NCBI RefSeq assembly: GCF_900101705.1
Contig: NZ_FNAC01000004.1
Coordinates: forward strand, 87,530-151,529
Source of the DNA: Algoriphagus faecimaris
GTDB lineage: Bacteria; Bacteroidota; Bacteroidia; Cytophagales; Cyclobacteriaceae
DNA length: 64,000 nucleotides
Direction of reading: 5' to 3'
The notes below the pieces were generated by a model. The model made no database searches and was not told where the DNA came from. It was given only the letters and a program-made list of their open reading frames with translations. Below are positions 26,097-36,386 of this stretch, in pieces (within the stretch, counting starts at the first letter, position 1; each line of letters starts with the position of its first letter). A program made the translations under genes and the position numbers.

Positions 26097-28403
26097 ATGA
26101 TAATAGCGATACTTTCTGGTTTTATTATTGCCGCGATCACCCCATTTATCAGTTCCCTGATCAAAGGAAAAGGCGCTATCATTATGCCTTTTTTGCCGCT
26201 GGGATTGTTTGCTTATTTCCTTAGCTTCATACCTCGGGTTTCTCGAGGAGAGGCTCTTGATTTTGTGTATGAGTGGGTTCCTAGTTTTGGAATCAATCTT
26301 TCTTTTCACCTTGACGGGTTATCACTACTATTCGCGCTTTTAATCACCGGAATAGGTGCCTTGGTGTTTTTTTACACCTTCAGCTATCTTAAGGGTCATG
26401 TTTACTTGGATAGGTTTTATGGCTATCTGAGTATGTTTATGGCCTCCATGTTGGGTTTGGTACTTTCGGACAATATCATCACCCTTTTTATATTTTGGGA
26501 ACTGACTAGTATCAGTTCATTTTTCTTGATAGGATTTAATAATGAAGACCCAAAATCAAGGAATTCGGCCCTTCTCGCGCTGAGTATTACAGGTATGGGC
26601 GGGTTATTTCTTTTGGCAGGCATGCTTCTGTTAGGAGCTAGTGGTGATTCCTATTCCTTTCAAGAATTACTTTCCCATGGAGAGTTGATTAGAGGTCATG
26701 AAAGCTATGGATGGATCATTGCTTTGGTTTTTGTAGGAGCCTTTACCAAATCCGCACAGTTTCCCTTCCACTTTTGGCTACCTGGAGCTATGAAAGCCCC
26801 CACTCCGGTGAGTACATATCTCCATTCGGCCACCATGGTCAAGGCGGGAATTTACATTTTGGCTAGGTTTACCCCTCTCCTTGGTGGCACTCCAGCATGG
26901 AATACTACCTTGATCATCGTGGGTTCCATCACGATGCTATACGCTGCGATACATTCTGTTTTTAGATTAGACATGAAAAGTATTTTGGCCTATTCTACGA
27001 TTTCGGCTTTGGGAATTCTGGTATTTCTAATAGGCTTGGGTACAGAGGAAGCCCTTTTGGCTGCTTCTGTGTTTATTTTAGTCCATGCTCTCTACAAGGC
27101 TACACTATTCCTAGTGACAGGTATTGTAGATCATGAGACAGGTACTAGGGATGTGACCGTACTTGGGGGTCTACGCAAAGTTATGATGCCGGTAGCCATT
27201 GCAGCAGGATTGGCAGCCTTATCCAATGCTGGAGCTCCCCCCTTCTTTGGCTTTATAGGAAAGGACCTCATCTACGAAGCTACTCTTCACTTTGGGAATT
27301 GGGGATACGTACTGACCGGAGCTGCCATTCTCACCAATGTCTGTCTTCTCTTTGCTGGCCTATTGGCAGGATACAAACCTTTTGCGGGGGGGCTACCTTC
27401 CCAATTTGAAAAGGTTCACCTACCTCATTTTACCATGTGGGTTCCTCCATTGATTCTTGCGGGCTTGGGTTTGATTTTTGGTCTATTCCCGGGTTTGATT
27501 GAGCAAAGTCTCATTCAGCCAGTATTCAGCAGCATGAGCAATGGCAGTACGGAGATTAAAATCAAACTCTGGCATGGATTCAATTTGATTTTTGGCTTAA
27601 GCTTAATGACACTTACCTTGGGAGTACTTTTATACTGGAAATTAAAACCATCAGAGTCCCTATTTGGGAAGACTTTAAAATTTGAGGGATTAAGTCCTCA
27701 AACCTTGACCACTTACTTTGGAAAAGCTTTTGCCTTTTTTGCTAAACTCTGGACTGGATTTTTTCAAAATGGCTACTTAAGAAACTATGTAATTACTATT
27801 CTTGGGTTCTTGACGATTCTACTGGCCTATCGACTTTACTTGGGAATAGAGCTCTATGTGGATATCAACAAGCTCACCGAGCTGACCATCTATGAAGTCA
27901 TTGTGGTGCTGATTATGGCGGCTTCCATAATTTTCACTGTATTTTCTAAGTCCCGCTTAGTGGCCGTGGCTTCGCTTGGGGTGATAGGGTATTCGATTTG
28001 TTTGATTTTCCTGTTTTATTCTGCTCCGGATTTGGCGATGACGCAGTTTTCGATTGATACACTCACGGTGATTTTATTTGTTTTGGTGATTTATAATTTA
28101 CCCAAGTACAATAGCTTCTCGAGTAAAGCTGTCCGAATTCGAGATGGTATTTTATCTATCTTTTTCGGTTCATTGATCGCGGTACTCACGCTGGAGGTCC
28201 TTTCTGAGCCATTGACTAGGGAGACCTCGGCCTTTTATGCCGAGAATGCCTACAAGTTGGCAAAGGGGAAAAATGTGGTCAATGTAATACTGGTAGACTT
28301 TAGGGGCTTTGATACGATGGTGGAAATTACAGTATTGGTGATTGCCGCCATAGGAGTATTTAGCTTATTGAAATTGAGGTTGAAAAGCATAGAAAAAGAA
28401 TAA
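26097..28403 (+). CDS. mrpA: Na+/H+ antiporter subunit MrpA
   Basis: A 768-residue membrane protein made of a NuoL-like proton-pumping core (about 1-480) and a C-terminal extension with the MbhD/MbhE-type helices (about 600-768, SAPDLAMTQFSIDTLTVIL) that marks MrpA. Core motifs include FWELTSISSFFLIGF, KSAQFPFHFWLPGAM and PTPVSTYLHSATMVKAG, where the conserved lysines line the ion path. MrpA is the largest subunit of the hetero-oligomeric Mrp complex that exports Na+ in exchange for protons. mrpB follows after three bases. An earlier start is not available. Confidence 0.96.
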   Translation: MIIAILSGFIIAAITPFISSLIKGKGAIIMPFLPLGLFAYFLSFIPRVSRGEALDFVYEWVPSFGINLSFHLDGLSLLFALLITGIGALVFFYTFSYLKGHVYLDRFYGYLSMFMASMLGLVLSDNIITLFIFWELTSISSFFLIGFNNEDPKSRNSALLALSITGMGGLFLLAGMLLLGASGDSYSFQELLSHGELIRGHESYGWIIALVFVGAFTKSAQFPFHFWLPGAMKAPTPVSTYLHSATMVKAGIYILARFTPLLGGTPAWNTTLIIVGSITMLYAAIHSVFRLDMKSILAYSTISALGILVFLIGLGTEEALLAASVFILVHALYKATLFLVTGIVDHETGTRDVTVLGGLRKVMMPVAIAAGLAALSNAGAPPFFGFIGKDLIYEATLHFGNWGYVLTGAAILTNVCLLFAGLLAGYKPFAGGLPSQFEKVHLPHFTMWVPPLILAGLGLIFGLFPGLIEQSLIQPVFSSMSNGSTEIKIKLWHGFNLIFGLSLMTLTLGVLLYWKLKPSESLFGKTLKFEGLSPQTLTTYFGKAFAFFAKLWTGFFQNGYLRNYVITILGFLTILLAYRLYLGIELYVDINKLTELTIYEVIVVLIMAASIIFTVFSKSRLVAVASLGVIGYSICLIFLFYSAPDLAMTQFSIDTLTVILFVLVIYNLPKYNSFSSKAVRIRDGILSIFFGSLIAVLTLEVLSEPLTRETSAFYAENAYKLAKGKNVVNVILVDFRGFDTMVEITVLVIAAIGVFSLLKLRLKSIEKE

Positions 28404-28406
28404 AAA

Positions 28407-28817
28407 ATGAAGACAATCATATTTAAATCAGCATCTACCTATCTTCTCCCATTGTTGGTGCTGTTTTCTGTGTTTATCCTTTTGCGAGGGCACTACTTAC
28501 CGGGAGGTGGATTTGTTGGTGGATTGATCGCGGCCATTGCTTTTGTCATCCACTCATTTGCTAATGGGCTCGAAAAGACCAAGAGTCTTATCAAATTTCA
28601 TCCGGGCTTTTTGATGCCGGTAGGACTAAGCATTGCAATCCTAAGCGGCATCGCTCCTATGTTTATTGGAGAGAGTTTCATGACTGGGCTGTGGTTTGAG
28701 GACCCTATTCCTGTGATCGGAATGGTGGGATCAGCTTTGTTTTTTGACACGGGAGTATACTTAGTAGTGATCGGGGTGACACTGACTATAATTTTCACCA
28801 TATCAGAAACACTGTAA
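28407..28817 (+). CDS. mrpB: Na+/H+ antiporter subunit MrpB
   Basis: A 136-residue protein of the MnhB family with four transmembrane helices. The family signature [17 protein letters not shown] lies at about residues 27-43, and the second half has [19 protein letters not shown]. MrpB packs beside MrpA's C-terminal part in the complex. It sits three bases after mrpA and two bases before mrpC, in the classic gene order, and has no ribosome-binding space of its own, so expression should be coupled. Confidence 0.95.
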   Translation: MKTIIFKSASTYLLPLLVLFSVFILLRGHYLPGGGFVGGLIAAIAFVIHSFANGLEKTKSLIKFHPGFLMPVGLSIAILSGIAPMFIGESFMTGLWFEDPIPVIGMVGSALFFDTGVYLVVIGVTLTIIFTISETL

Positions 28818-28819
28818 AA

Positions 28820-29176
28820 ATGGAATTATTACTTGTCATATTGATTGGTATACTTTACGCTGCGGGCATTTATATGATGCTTCGAAGAAGTATGGTCAAG
28901 CTGATCATTGGGTTGATACTACTTGGAAATGGAGCCAATATGCTGATTTTTCTTCTAGGTAGAATAGTCAAAGGTCATCCTCCGCTGATTGATTCCACTG
29001 CCAAAATGCTCACCGATGTCTATGCAGATCCGGTGCCTCAGGCATTAATTCTCACTGCTATTGTCATCAGTTTTGGCCTACAGTCCTTCGCCATTATACT
29101 AGTTAAGCGCGCCTACAAGATCACCCAAACAGACGATTTGGATGAGCTGAACACTACTGACGAAATCTATGAATAA
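28820..29176 (+). CDS. mrpC: Na+/H+ antiporter subunit MrpC
   Basis: A NuoK-like subunit of 118 residues with three helices (about 2-22, 27-48 and 74-96). Family motifs are [28 protein letters not shown] and [15 protein letters not shown]. NuoK homologues form part of the proton path next to the NuoN-like subunit. The last eight bases overlap mrpD. The acidic tail ([15 protein letters not shown]) is longer than in some homologues. Confidence 0.95.
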   Translation: MELLLVILIGILYAAGIYMMLRRSMVKLIIGLILLGNGANMLIFLLGRIVKGHPPLIDSTAKMLTDVYADPVPQALILTAIVISFGLQSFAIILVKRAYKITQTDDLDELNTTDEIYE

Positions 29177-30692
29177 TCCTTTTATAGTTTTACCCGTAAT
29201 TTTCCATCTATTCACCGCGGTTTTGCTGCTGTTTTTTTGGTACAAGGTCAATGCGCAGCGCTTGATCACCATTATCGGCAGTATTGCCTCTGTGGGAATA
29301 GCCGTATGGTTATTCAGGGAGGTCTATCAAAACGGTATTCTGACCATGCAAGCTGGTGAATGGCAGGCGCCCTTTGGGATTTCCTTTGTCGCAGATGCAT
29401 TCAGTGCTACCATGGTTTTGCTGACGGCGCTTTCAGGAATGGCAGTGGCTATTTTCTCTACCGGAAGTATTCGCAATGCTCGACTGAAGTTTGGTTATTT
29501 TCCCATCCTAAACTTCTTGCTGATGGGTCTGAATGGGGCCTTTCTTACCGGGGATATATTCAACCTGTATGTATGGTTTGAGATTATCATCATTGCTTCT
29601 TTTGTCCTCATAACCATAGGAGGAGAAAAAGCCCAAATCGAAGGTGCGATCAAATATGTGACAATGAATCTACTGGCATCGGCTATTTTCCTGACGGCTA
29701 TTGCGATTCTTTACGGGATGGCAGGAAGCTTAAATATGGCGGACCTCTCGGGTCAAGTTGCTCAGATTGAAAATCGGGGACTGGTCAATGTAGTGGCGAT
29801 CTTATTTCTGGTAGGATTTGGGATCAAATCTGCGATTTTCCCTTTGTATTTTTGGTTACCCGCTTCCTATCATACGCCTCCTCCGGCCATTTCGGCTATT
29901 TTCGGCGGTTTGCTCACTAAGGTGGGTGTCTATGCTTTGCTCAGGATATTTACATTGATTTTTATTCCTGATGAATTTTTGAGCACACTATTGATTGTAA
30001 TTGCGGCATTGACCATCCTTTCCGGTGGCCTAGGAGCCATCCTTCAGGTAAACATGAGGAAAATCTTTTCCTATCTTATCGTCTGTCATATTGGATTTAT
30101 GATTGCAGGATTAGGAATCTATACCGAGTTGGCGCTGGTGGGAGCGATTTTTTACCTGATTCATGACATCATCGTAAAGACCAATTTATTTCTGGTTTCC
30201 GGTTTGATTTTCAAGCTTAAGGGCACACTCAATATCCAAAAATTGGGAGGATTGTATAAAAAGTATCCCAAATTTTCTCTTTTGATGGCCATCCCTCTCT
30301 TTTCTTTAGTGGGAATCCCTCCTCTTTCTGGATTTTGGGCAAAGCTATTTTTAATCCAAGGAGGATATTTTGAAGGGGAATATACCTTGATCGGTTTTAT
30401 TCTTTTAGGAAGTTTTTTGACTTTATGGGTTATTGCTAAGCTTTGGTCTGAGGTATTTTGGAAGGATGCTGTTGATCTTCCCAAAAAAATCAATGTCAAG
30501 TATTATTGGGAGCTTAAACCCTTTAAACAATGGGCAATGATTATCCCTATCATCTTGCTGGCTGCTATTTCACTTTACATCGGATTAGCCGCCGAGCACA
30601 TCATTCTATTGAGTGAGCAGATCGCCTCCGAATTGATTGACCCCACTCCCTATTTGGAAGCAGTATTAGGAACTAAAACGGAAACGCCATGA
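29169..30692 (+). CDS. mrpD: Na+/H+ antiporter subunit MrpD
   Basis: A 507-residue NuoM/NuoN-like subunit with about 14 helices. Recognisable segments are [18 protein letters not shown], the lysine-bearing [41 protein letters not shown] and the C-terminal [12 protein letters not shown]. MrpD is the second pumping-type module of the complex beside MrpA. It overlaps mrpC by eight bases and mrpE by four (ATGA), which points to tight translational coupling. Confidence 0.96.
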   Translation: MNNPFIVLPVIFHLFTAVLLLFFWYKVNAQRLITIIGSIASVGIAVWLFREVYQNGILTMQAGEWQAPFGISFVADAFSATMVLLTALSGMAVAIFSTGSIRNARLKFGYFPILNFLLMGLNGAFLTGDIFNLYVWFEIIIIASFVLITIGGEKAQIEGAIKYVTMNLLASAIFLTAIAILYGMAGSLNMADLSGQVAQIENRGLVNVVAILFLVGFGIKSAIFPLYFWLPASYHTPPPAISAIFGGLLTKVGVYALLRIFTLIFIPDEFLSTLLIVIAALTILSGGLGAILQVNMRKIFSYLIVCHIGFMIAGLGIYTELALVGAIFYLIHDIIVKTNLFLVSGLIFKLKGTLNIQKLGGLYKKYPKFSLLMAIPLFSLVGIPPLSGFWAKLFLIQGGYFEGEYTLIGFILLGSFLTLWVIAKLWSEVFWKDAVDLPKKINVKYYWELKPFKQWAMIIPIILLAAISLYIGLAAEHIILLSEQIASELIDPTPYLEAVLGTKTETP

Positions 30693-31168
30693 TCAAAGCA
30701 AAATTTCTGAGCAATCTGCTACTCTCTCTGATTTGGGTGGCCATCACCGGGACATTTACGGTACAAAATTTTGTTTTTGGCTTTATCTTGAGCTTTTTTT
30801 TACTCTGGATCACCTCTACCAATCGAAGGGAAAACAAGTATTTCACGAGAATCCCCAAACTAATCGGATTTATCCTGTTCTTCCTCTACGAGCTGATCAA
30901 AGCCAATGTGGAGGTGGCTTATGACGTGATTACCCCCAAACATTTTATGAAGCCGGGTATTGTCAAAATCCCTCTTGATGCCAAATCTGATCTCGAAATT
31001 ACACTTTTGGCCAATTTGATTTCTCTGACTCCGGGCACATTGAGTCTTGATGTCTCTGATGACCGAAAAGTACTCTATGTGCACGCTATGTATGTCAATG
31101 ATCGGGAGGAATTTATTGCTGACATTAAAAATGGCTTCGAAAAACGACTACTAGAAATAACAAGATGA
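30689..31168 (+). CDS. mrpE: Na+/H+ antiporter subunit MrpE
   Basis: A 159-residue MrpE with two N-terminal hydrophobic helices (about 5-40) and a third near 60, followed by a soluble domain containing the family segment TLLANLISLTPGTLSLDVSD. MrpE is needed for full assembly and activity of the complex but has no counterpart in complex I. It overlaps both neighbours by four bases. Confidence 0.94.
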   Translation: MIKAKFLSNLLLSLIWVAITGTFTVQNFVFGFILSFFLLWITSTNRRENKYFTRIPKLIGFILFFLYELIKANVEVAYDVITPKHFMKPGIVKIPLDAKSDLEITLLANLISLTPGTLSLDVSDDRKVLYVHAMYVNDREEFIADIKNGFEKRLLEITR

Positions 31169-31440
31169 GCGTCTACGACTATTTATATTATATCATTCTG
31201 CCGACTTTATCAGTATCGATTCTGATAATATTCATTCGGTTTTTGATAGGCCCGAAACTTTCGGATCGGGTAGTTGCCTTAGATTTACTCCTCACCACAG
31301 GGATCGGGATCATCGCGGTCTATAGTGTGACCACTAATCAGCCGGCATTTTTGGATATCGCTATGATTCTGGCTTTGATTGCTTTCTTAGGAACTGTTGC
31401 CTTTGCTTATTACCTAGAAAAACGAGAAAAAAATGACTGA
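31165..31440 (+). CDS. mrpF: Na+/H+ antiporter subunit MrpF
   Basis: A 91-residue protein with three helices and the family motif FLIGPKLSDRVVALDLL near residue 26, followed by AFLDIAMILALIAFLGTVAFA. MrpF belongs to the small membrane subunits that are essential for Na+ export by Mrp. Four-base overlap with mrpE and eight-base overlap with mrpG. Confidence 0.94.
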   Translation: MSVYDYLYYIILPTLSVSILIIFIRFLIGPKLSDRVVALDLLLTTGIGIIAVYSVTTNQPAFLDIAMILALIAFLGTVAFAYYLEKREKND

Positions 31441-31798
31441 AATCATCGTAATTACTCTGAGTACCTTGGGCGCTTTATTCATCCTTTTGGCTGCCATCGG
31501 AATCGTCAAAATGCCTGATCTGTACCTTCGCATTTCTGTGACTACCAAAGCTGCCACTTTGGGAATTGGCTTGATTTTACTTGCTGCCGGGATCTATTTT
31601 TCAGACTCTGCAATCTTGGCTAGGGTGATTGCTATCATTGTATTTATGCTGCTGACAGCTCCTGTAGGGGCACATATGATAGGAAGGGCTTCTTATTTTA
31701 CAGGCGTAAAGATGTGGCACAAATCCAAAATCGATGAACTCGAGGGTCAATACGATCCAAAATCGCATAAATTGAAAAGTGGAGAGGAAAAAGAATGA
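31433..31798 (+). CDS. mrpG: Na+/H+ antiporter subunit MrpG
   Basis: The last subunit, 121 residues, three helices and the PhaG/MnhG motif GIVKMPDLYLRISVTTKAAT followed by LTAPVGAHMIGRASY. With it the operon is complete in the standard order A to G, so a functional Group-1-type Mrp antiporter can be expected, fitting a salt-exposed habitat. No clear terminator follows within the 97-base gap to the decarboxylase gene. Confidence 0.95.
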   Translation: MTEIIVITLSTLGALFILLAAIGIVKMPDLYLRISVTTKAATLGIGLILLAAGIYFSDSAILARVIAIIVFMLLTAPVGAHMIGRASYFTGVKMWHKSKIDELEGQYDPKSHKLKSGEEKE

Positions 31799-31895
31799 GA
31801 ATACTCAAGGTGTGATTTAGCTTATGACTATCATCTGATCAGCTCTCCATTCAAATCTAAATAATCATCAGACCAAAGCTAAGGCCATCAATAGC

Positions 31896-33353
31896 ATGGA
31901 AAATAACGAAGACTTGACCCTAGACCCAGAAAATTGGGAAACTATGCGGGAACTTGGGCATCAAATGGTAGATGATCTCATCGACTATTGGAAATCCATT
32001 CGTGAACAAAAAATTTGGAAACCGATCCCGGAGGAAGTTAAAGAGTTCTTCGATACACCACTTCCAGAAAAGGGACAGGATCCGACAAAAATTTATGAGG
32101 AATTTAAGCAATACATTTTTCCCTACAATAAAGGAAATGTTCACCCTCGGTTTTTTGCCTGGATACAGGGGACAGGCACACCGCTAGGAAGCTTTGCGGA
32201 CCTGCTTGCTTCCGGTATGAATCCCAACACGACCATCGGCGAGCATTCGGCCATGTACGTGGATCGCCAAGTCATCAACTGGTGCAAGGAACTCATGAAT
32301 TATCCATCAGATGCCTCAGGAATATTGGTCAGTGGAGGATCTATGGCAAATATTACCGCATTGACGGTCGCAAGAAATTCATTCGGAGATCAGCAGATCC
32401 GAGCATCAGGTTTAAGAGATGTTGAAAATCGACTCGTTCTGTATTGCTCCACCGAGACGCATTCCTGCATCGATAAAGCAGCAGAAATCATCGGTTTGGG
32501 GGCTAAAGCTGTCCGGAAAATTCCTGTGAACGATAGCTATGAGATGCGACCTGAGCTTTTGGTCGAGCAAATCGAGAAAGATTTGAAAAGTGGATATTCC
32601 CCTTTTGCAATTGTAGGGACCTCTGGTACAGTCAATACTGGAGCCATAGATCCTCTGGAGGAGCTGAATCAGATTGCAAAAAAATATAAACTATGGTTTC
32701 ATATAGATGGAGCCTATGGGGCACTAGCCAAGCTCGATCCTCGCTATTCATCGCGCCTCAAAGCTATAGAAGAAGCAGATAGTCTTGCTTTTGATTTGCA
32801 CAAATGGCTCTATGTACCTTATGAAGTCGGCTGTACACTGATTCGGGATGCCAAAAAGCACCGTGCAGCTTTTGCCATCACGCCTAATTACCTGATACAA
32901 GAGAAAAGAGGACTTTCTGGTGGACTGGATTCCATCAATCATTATGGTTTTGAGCTGTCAAGAGGGTTCAAAGCACTTAAAGTATGGATGTCTCTCAAAG
33001 AACACGGAAGAGCAAAATACGCTCGGCTTATTACTCAAAATAATAATCAGGCTAAATATTTGGCCAAACTGGTTCAGCAACATACCGAACTTGAACTCAC
33101 CGCGCCTGTCTCGATGAGTATTACCTGTTTTCGCATGATCAGGGAAGGTGGAGATGAAGCAAGCCTTCGAGAGCTCAATAGGGAGATTTTGCTACAGCTG
33201 CAGGAGCAGGGAATTGCTTCCCCAAGCTCCACTATATTACAGGGCCGCTATACTCTTCGGATAGCCAATGTCAATCATCGAACCCGCAAAGAAGATATGG
33301 ACCTATTGGTCAATGAAGTCCTCAGAATTGGCCATGAGATCCTTAAAAAATAG
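31896..33353 (+). CDS. PLP-dependent amino-acid decarboxylase (group II, AADC-like)
   Basis: A 485-residue decarboxylase. The pyridoxal phosphate lysine is K303 in FDLHKWLYVPYE, the ring-stacking histidine is H189 in STETHSCIDKA, and the pyridine-binding aspartate is D271 in HIDGAYGA; GTSGTVNTGAIDPL binds phosphate. The pattern fits aromatic L-amino-acid decarboxylases and their bacterial relatives more than glutamate decarboxylases, but the substrate is not certain. It lies 97 bases after mrpG in the same direction. A link to acid or salt stress through proton-consuming decarboxylation is possible but speculative. Confidence 0.92.
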   Translation: MENNEDLTLDPENWETMRELGHQMVDDLIDYWKSIREQKIWKPIPEEVKEFFDTPLPEKGQDPTKIYEEFKQYIFPYNKGNVHPRFFAWIQGTGTPLGSFADLLASGMNPNTTIGEHSAMYVDRQVINWCKELMNYPSDASGILVSGGSMANITALTVARNSFGDQQIRASGLRDVENRLVLYCSTETHSCIDKAAEIIGLGAKAVRKIPVNDSYEMRPELLVEQIEKDLKSGYSPFAIVGTSGTVNTGAIDPLEELNQIAKKYKLWFHIDGAYGALAKLDPRYSSRLKAIEEADSLAFDLHKWLYVPYEVGCTLIRDAKKHRAAFAITPNYLIQEKRGLSGGLDSINHYGFELSRGFKALKVWMSLKEHGRAKYARLITQNNNQAKYLAKLVQQHTELELTAPVSMSITCFRMIREGGDEASLRELNREILLQLQEQGIASPSSTILQGRYTLRIANVNHRTRKEDMDLLVNEVLRIGHEILKK

Positions 33354-33424
33354 CCTAAGACTACAAAAATGGCTCAATTTTGGTGGCTACGTTCAAGACT
33401 TTTAATTTATCTAATCAAAAAACT

Positions 33425-33871
33425 ATGAATCTTAAAAAATTAATGTTGGCGGTGTTTTTTATGGGCACTTTTGCCATCCTAGAATCTCACGCACAAGAAG
33501 TTGGTTTACGTTTTGGAAATGTGAATGGCAACAATGTGGCGCTGGATGCGGTATTTTCCCTAGGGGAGTTTAGCCGGGTACATGGAGACTTGAGTTTTGG
33601 AAGAGGAGGAGTCGGTATCGACCTACTCTGGAACCCTATTTATAGACCCATTTCTGATACCGAGTTCAATTACTATTTGGGTGTAGGTCCTTCTTTATTT
33701 TTAGGGGATCCCTTTTCACTTGGCGCTGCGGGAGAAATTGGAGCTGAATACGAGTTTCCAGACTTCCCGCTAATCGTAGGGCTAGATTGGCGACCTTACT
33801 TTATCTTAGTGGAAAACACCACCTTTGATCCGGGAGGATTTGGATTAAACGTTCGCTGGAGATTAAACTAA
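33425..33871 (+). CDS. small outer-membrane beta-barrel-like protein
   Basis: From the ATG at 33425 (the frame from 33380 lacks a signal peptide at its start) the protein has 148 residues: a signal peptide ending in ESHAQ and a string of alternating beta strands rich in Gly and aromatics (GLRFGNVNGNNVAL, LGVGPSLFLGDPF, EIGAEYEFPDFPLIVGLDW), finishing with FGLNVRWRLN. This is the shape of a small eight-strand barrel. No function is known. A strong terminator follows. Confidence 0.8.
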   Translation: MNLKKLMLAVFFMGTFAILESHAQEVGLRFGNVNGNNVALDAVFSLGEFSRVHGDLSFGRGGVGIDLLWNPIYRPISDTEFNYYLGVGPSLFLGDPFSLGAAGEIGAEYEFPDFPLIVGLDWRPYFILVENTTFDPGGFGLNVRWRLN

Positions 33872-33876
33872 TCAAA

Positions 33877-33905
33877 AAAGGCTGGAAAATTTAATTCCAG
33901 CCTTT
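33877..33905. terminator. bidirectional terminator
   Basis: A perfect 11-base stem (aaaggctggaa with ttccagccttt) with an A run before and a T-rich tail after separates the convergent small barrel gene and the TonB receptor. Confidence 0.9.
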
Positions 33906-33910
33906 CATTT

Positions 33911-36313
33911 TTAAAACTCTATAATCAATCCTACTGTCGGCAAGATACTTCCGGCAGTGTTTTCTATTTCTCTCAGCAAATACCTCGAAGGATCAGCCGG
34001 ATTTACCGCTATCGCCCCCTCAGCATTTCTTATCGGAACGAGAAGCGGTGGCTGTTGTGCTTCGAAATTATAGGCATTCTGAATGTCTACGTACCAGTTG
34101 AGATTCCAATTTTTGAAAAAATACTTCTTATCCAGTCTCAAATCTAGTTGGTGGAAGGCAGGGAGACGTATTGCATTGATTTGGCTAAAATCAAAGATCC
34201 CTTGATTTCTGACATCCCAATTACTAATCAAAGCTGACTCTTCCAAGTCAAATGGCGTGTAAGGAGTCCCTCCCAAGAACCTCCATCGAGCACCTATCTC
34301 CCAATTTTTACCAAATCGCTTACCCGCTGTCAGGCTCACAATAAAGCGATTGTCCCAAGAAGAGGGGACAAAGCCCTCCGTATTGGGATTGGTAAACTCA
34401 CTGCGAACGAGTGTCAAGGAGGCAATCCCATAAAAATCTTTAAGTAGTCGCTGCTGTGCCAAAAACTCCAGGCCATAAGCTCTCCCTTCTGCATTGGACA
34501 AGACCGGCTCATTACCTATGACTCCAAAATCCGCTCCTAAATTGGCTAAGGCGATACCATTTCTGAGTGAAGTGGGATAATTGGAATAGCGCTTGTAAAA
34601 AGCCTCTGCCGTAAATCTCCTATTCTTATCCGGAACTTGCCATTCAATACCACCGATTAGTTGAGCATTACGGATAAAACGCACATTATTATCTTGATTG
34701 ACCAAGTCTCCTTCATTGTTTCGGAATCCTAAAACCGTATAGGGTGGCTTTTGGTAATAAATTCCTGCATTAGCAGTTGCAAAAAGATTGGGCTTCAACT
34801 GATAGGAAGCCGAAAATCTAGGACTGATTTGGTTGAGAGGATTTTTTGCAGACTCCCCAAAATCAGCTCCATCCATCCGCACTCCTCCACTCAAAAGGAG
34901 TCGCTCTCCCTTCAGGTACTTGCTGGCTGAAAAAAAGGCTCCGTACAAATTGAAATTTGAAACGGCATTGATATCTATGACCTGACCTGCTCCGGATAAA
35001 GTCGCTCGGTCAAAATTGTCAATGAAGTATCTGCTGTACTCGTAATTTACCCCGTATTTTAGCGTATACCCACTACCGAAAATGGAGTTTTCTGCACGAA
35101 ATTTATTTTCCGACTCTTGGGAGGTGTAGTCAAAAAGTAGATTTTGCTCTGTACTAGCATCATTATTAGCGTATTTGAAAGAGCGATTATTCAGCATATT
35201 TCTACTGAGTACAAAAGTCCAAAAGCCATTGTCCCGGAAGCGCTTAAGCTTGACACCTGTGGCATAATTCCACTGCTCCTGAATAGGCAAAACCCCTAAA
35301 AGATAAAGCCTGTTTTCACGCTCGTCCTCAGTTTCTTCATCAGGTACATCAAAGTTCAGCTTGAATTTATCAATCGCACCTACTCCAAGAAAAGTCAATT
35401 CTGTCTTATCGTTGATTTTGGTCACAGTCTTAAACTGAAAATCATTAAATGTAGGCAAGAAAGGCAGTCCGATAAGGCGAAAAAGCCCCTGCAAGTAGGA
35501 TCTTCGGGCTGAAAAAATATACGAAGTTTTCTCACCAAGTGGCCCTTCATTAGATAGTGTCAATTCCGATGCTCCTACAGTAAGTTGGGTAAACATTTTA
35601 TCTCTTCTTCCTTCTTTGAGACTGATTTCAAAGAAAGAGCTAAGCGCATCCATCCGGTTGGCAGGGAAGCCACCGGTGATGAGGTCTACATTCTTGATCA
35701 GGTTTACGTTCAAAATACCTACAGGACCTCCTGAGGAGCCTTGGGTGGCAAAGTGATTGATGACGGGAACTTCGATCTCATCGATAAAAAACTTGTTTTC
35801 ATTAGGAGCTCCTCCGCGAATCAAAATATCATTTCTAAAACTAGGCGTACTTGCTACTCCGGGTAAAGCTTGAATTACACGTGAGATATCTCTATTCCCG
35901 CCAGGGTAACGTTCAATTTCATTGGCATTGAGCTTCCTTACGGAAAGTGGTGTCTCCTCGGACCTAGAAAACTCAGAACTTACCACCACCTCGCTCAATT
36001 CTGATGCATCCTCCATCAATTCAAAATCCAACTGAACCGGTCCGGCCTGCGTGACTTGAATTTCATATTGAGTTTGGGATTTGAACCCCACGAAGCTTGC
36101 CCGGACATTATACAGGCCAGGAGGGATATCTTTAATTTCATAATTGCCTTCCTCGTCAGTTATTGCCCCTAGTTCCGTTTCTAAAATTAGGATATTGGCA
36201 TAGGCGACAGGGTCATTATTGACAGGGTTGAAAACTCTTCCGCGAATGATTCCTTGTGAAAAAGCATCCAAAACAAAAACGGTGAGTGATAAAAGAAGTA
36301 GTAGTTTTTTCAT
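33911..36313 (-). CDS. TonB-dependent receptor, substrate unknown
   Basis: An 800-residue outer-membrane receptor: signal peptide (1-19, DAFSQ), carboxypeptidase-like domain (about 21-110, GRVFNPVNNDPVAYANI..FVGFKSQ), plug domain with NDILIRGGAPNENKFFIDE and the barrel to the C-terminal LIIEF. The plug's GGNRDISRVIQALPGVAST is typical of the Bacteroidota group whose substrates are mostly unassigned. No SusD-like partner, riboswitch or Fur-type box is evident. It lies just downstream of crtW on the same strand, 73 bases apart, but there is no other reason to tie it to pigment synthesis. Confidence 0.92.
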   Translation of the reverse strand: MKKLLLLLSLTVFVLDAFSQGIIRGRVFNPVNNDPVAYANILILETELGAITDEEGNYEIKDIPPGLYNVRASFVGFKSQTQYEIQVTQAGPVQLDFELMEDASELSEVVVSSEFSRSEETPLSVRKLNANEIERYPGGNRDISRVIQALPGVASTPSFRNDILIRGGAPNENKFFIDEIEVPVINHFATQGSSGGPVGILNVNLIKNVDLITGGFPANRMDALSSFFEISLKEGRRDKMFTQLTVGASELTLSNEGPLGEKTSYIFSARRSYLQGLFRLIGLPFLPTFNDFQFKTVTKINDKTELTFLGVGAIDKFKLNFDVPDEETEDERENRLYLLGVLPIQEQWNYATGVKLKRFRDNGFWTFVLSRNMLNNRSFKYANNDASTEQNLLFDYTSQESENKFRAENSIFGSGYTLKYGVNYEYSRYFIDNFDRATLSGAGQVIDINAVSNFNLYGAFFSASKYLKGERLLLSGGVRMDGADFGESAKNPLNQISPRFSASYQLKPNLFATANAGIYYQKPPYTVLGFRNNEGDLVNQDNNVRFIRNAQLIGGIEWQVPDKNRRFTAEAFYKRYSNYPTSLRNGIALANLGADFGVIGNEPVLSNAEGRAYGLEFLAQQRLLKDFYGIASLTLVRSEFTNPNTEGFVPSSWDNRFIVSLTAGKRFGKNWEIGARWRFLGGTPYTPFDLEESALISNWDVRNQGIFDFSQINAIRLPAFHQLDLRLDKKYFFKNWNLNWYVDIQNAYNFEAQQPPLLVPIRNAEGAIAVNPADPSRYLLREIENTAGSILPTVGLIIEF

Positions 36314-36386
36314 GGTAAAATGGGATAAACTTACAAATCAAAAAAGTCCTGAATAGTTTACTTTCTACCCGAAAAATTGACGAAAA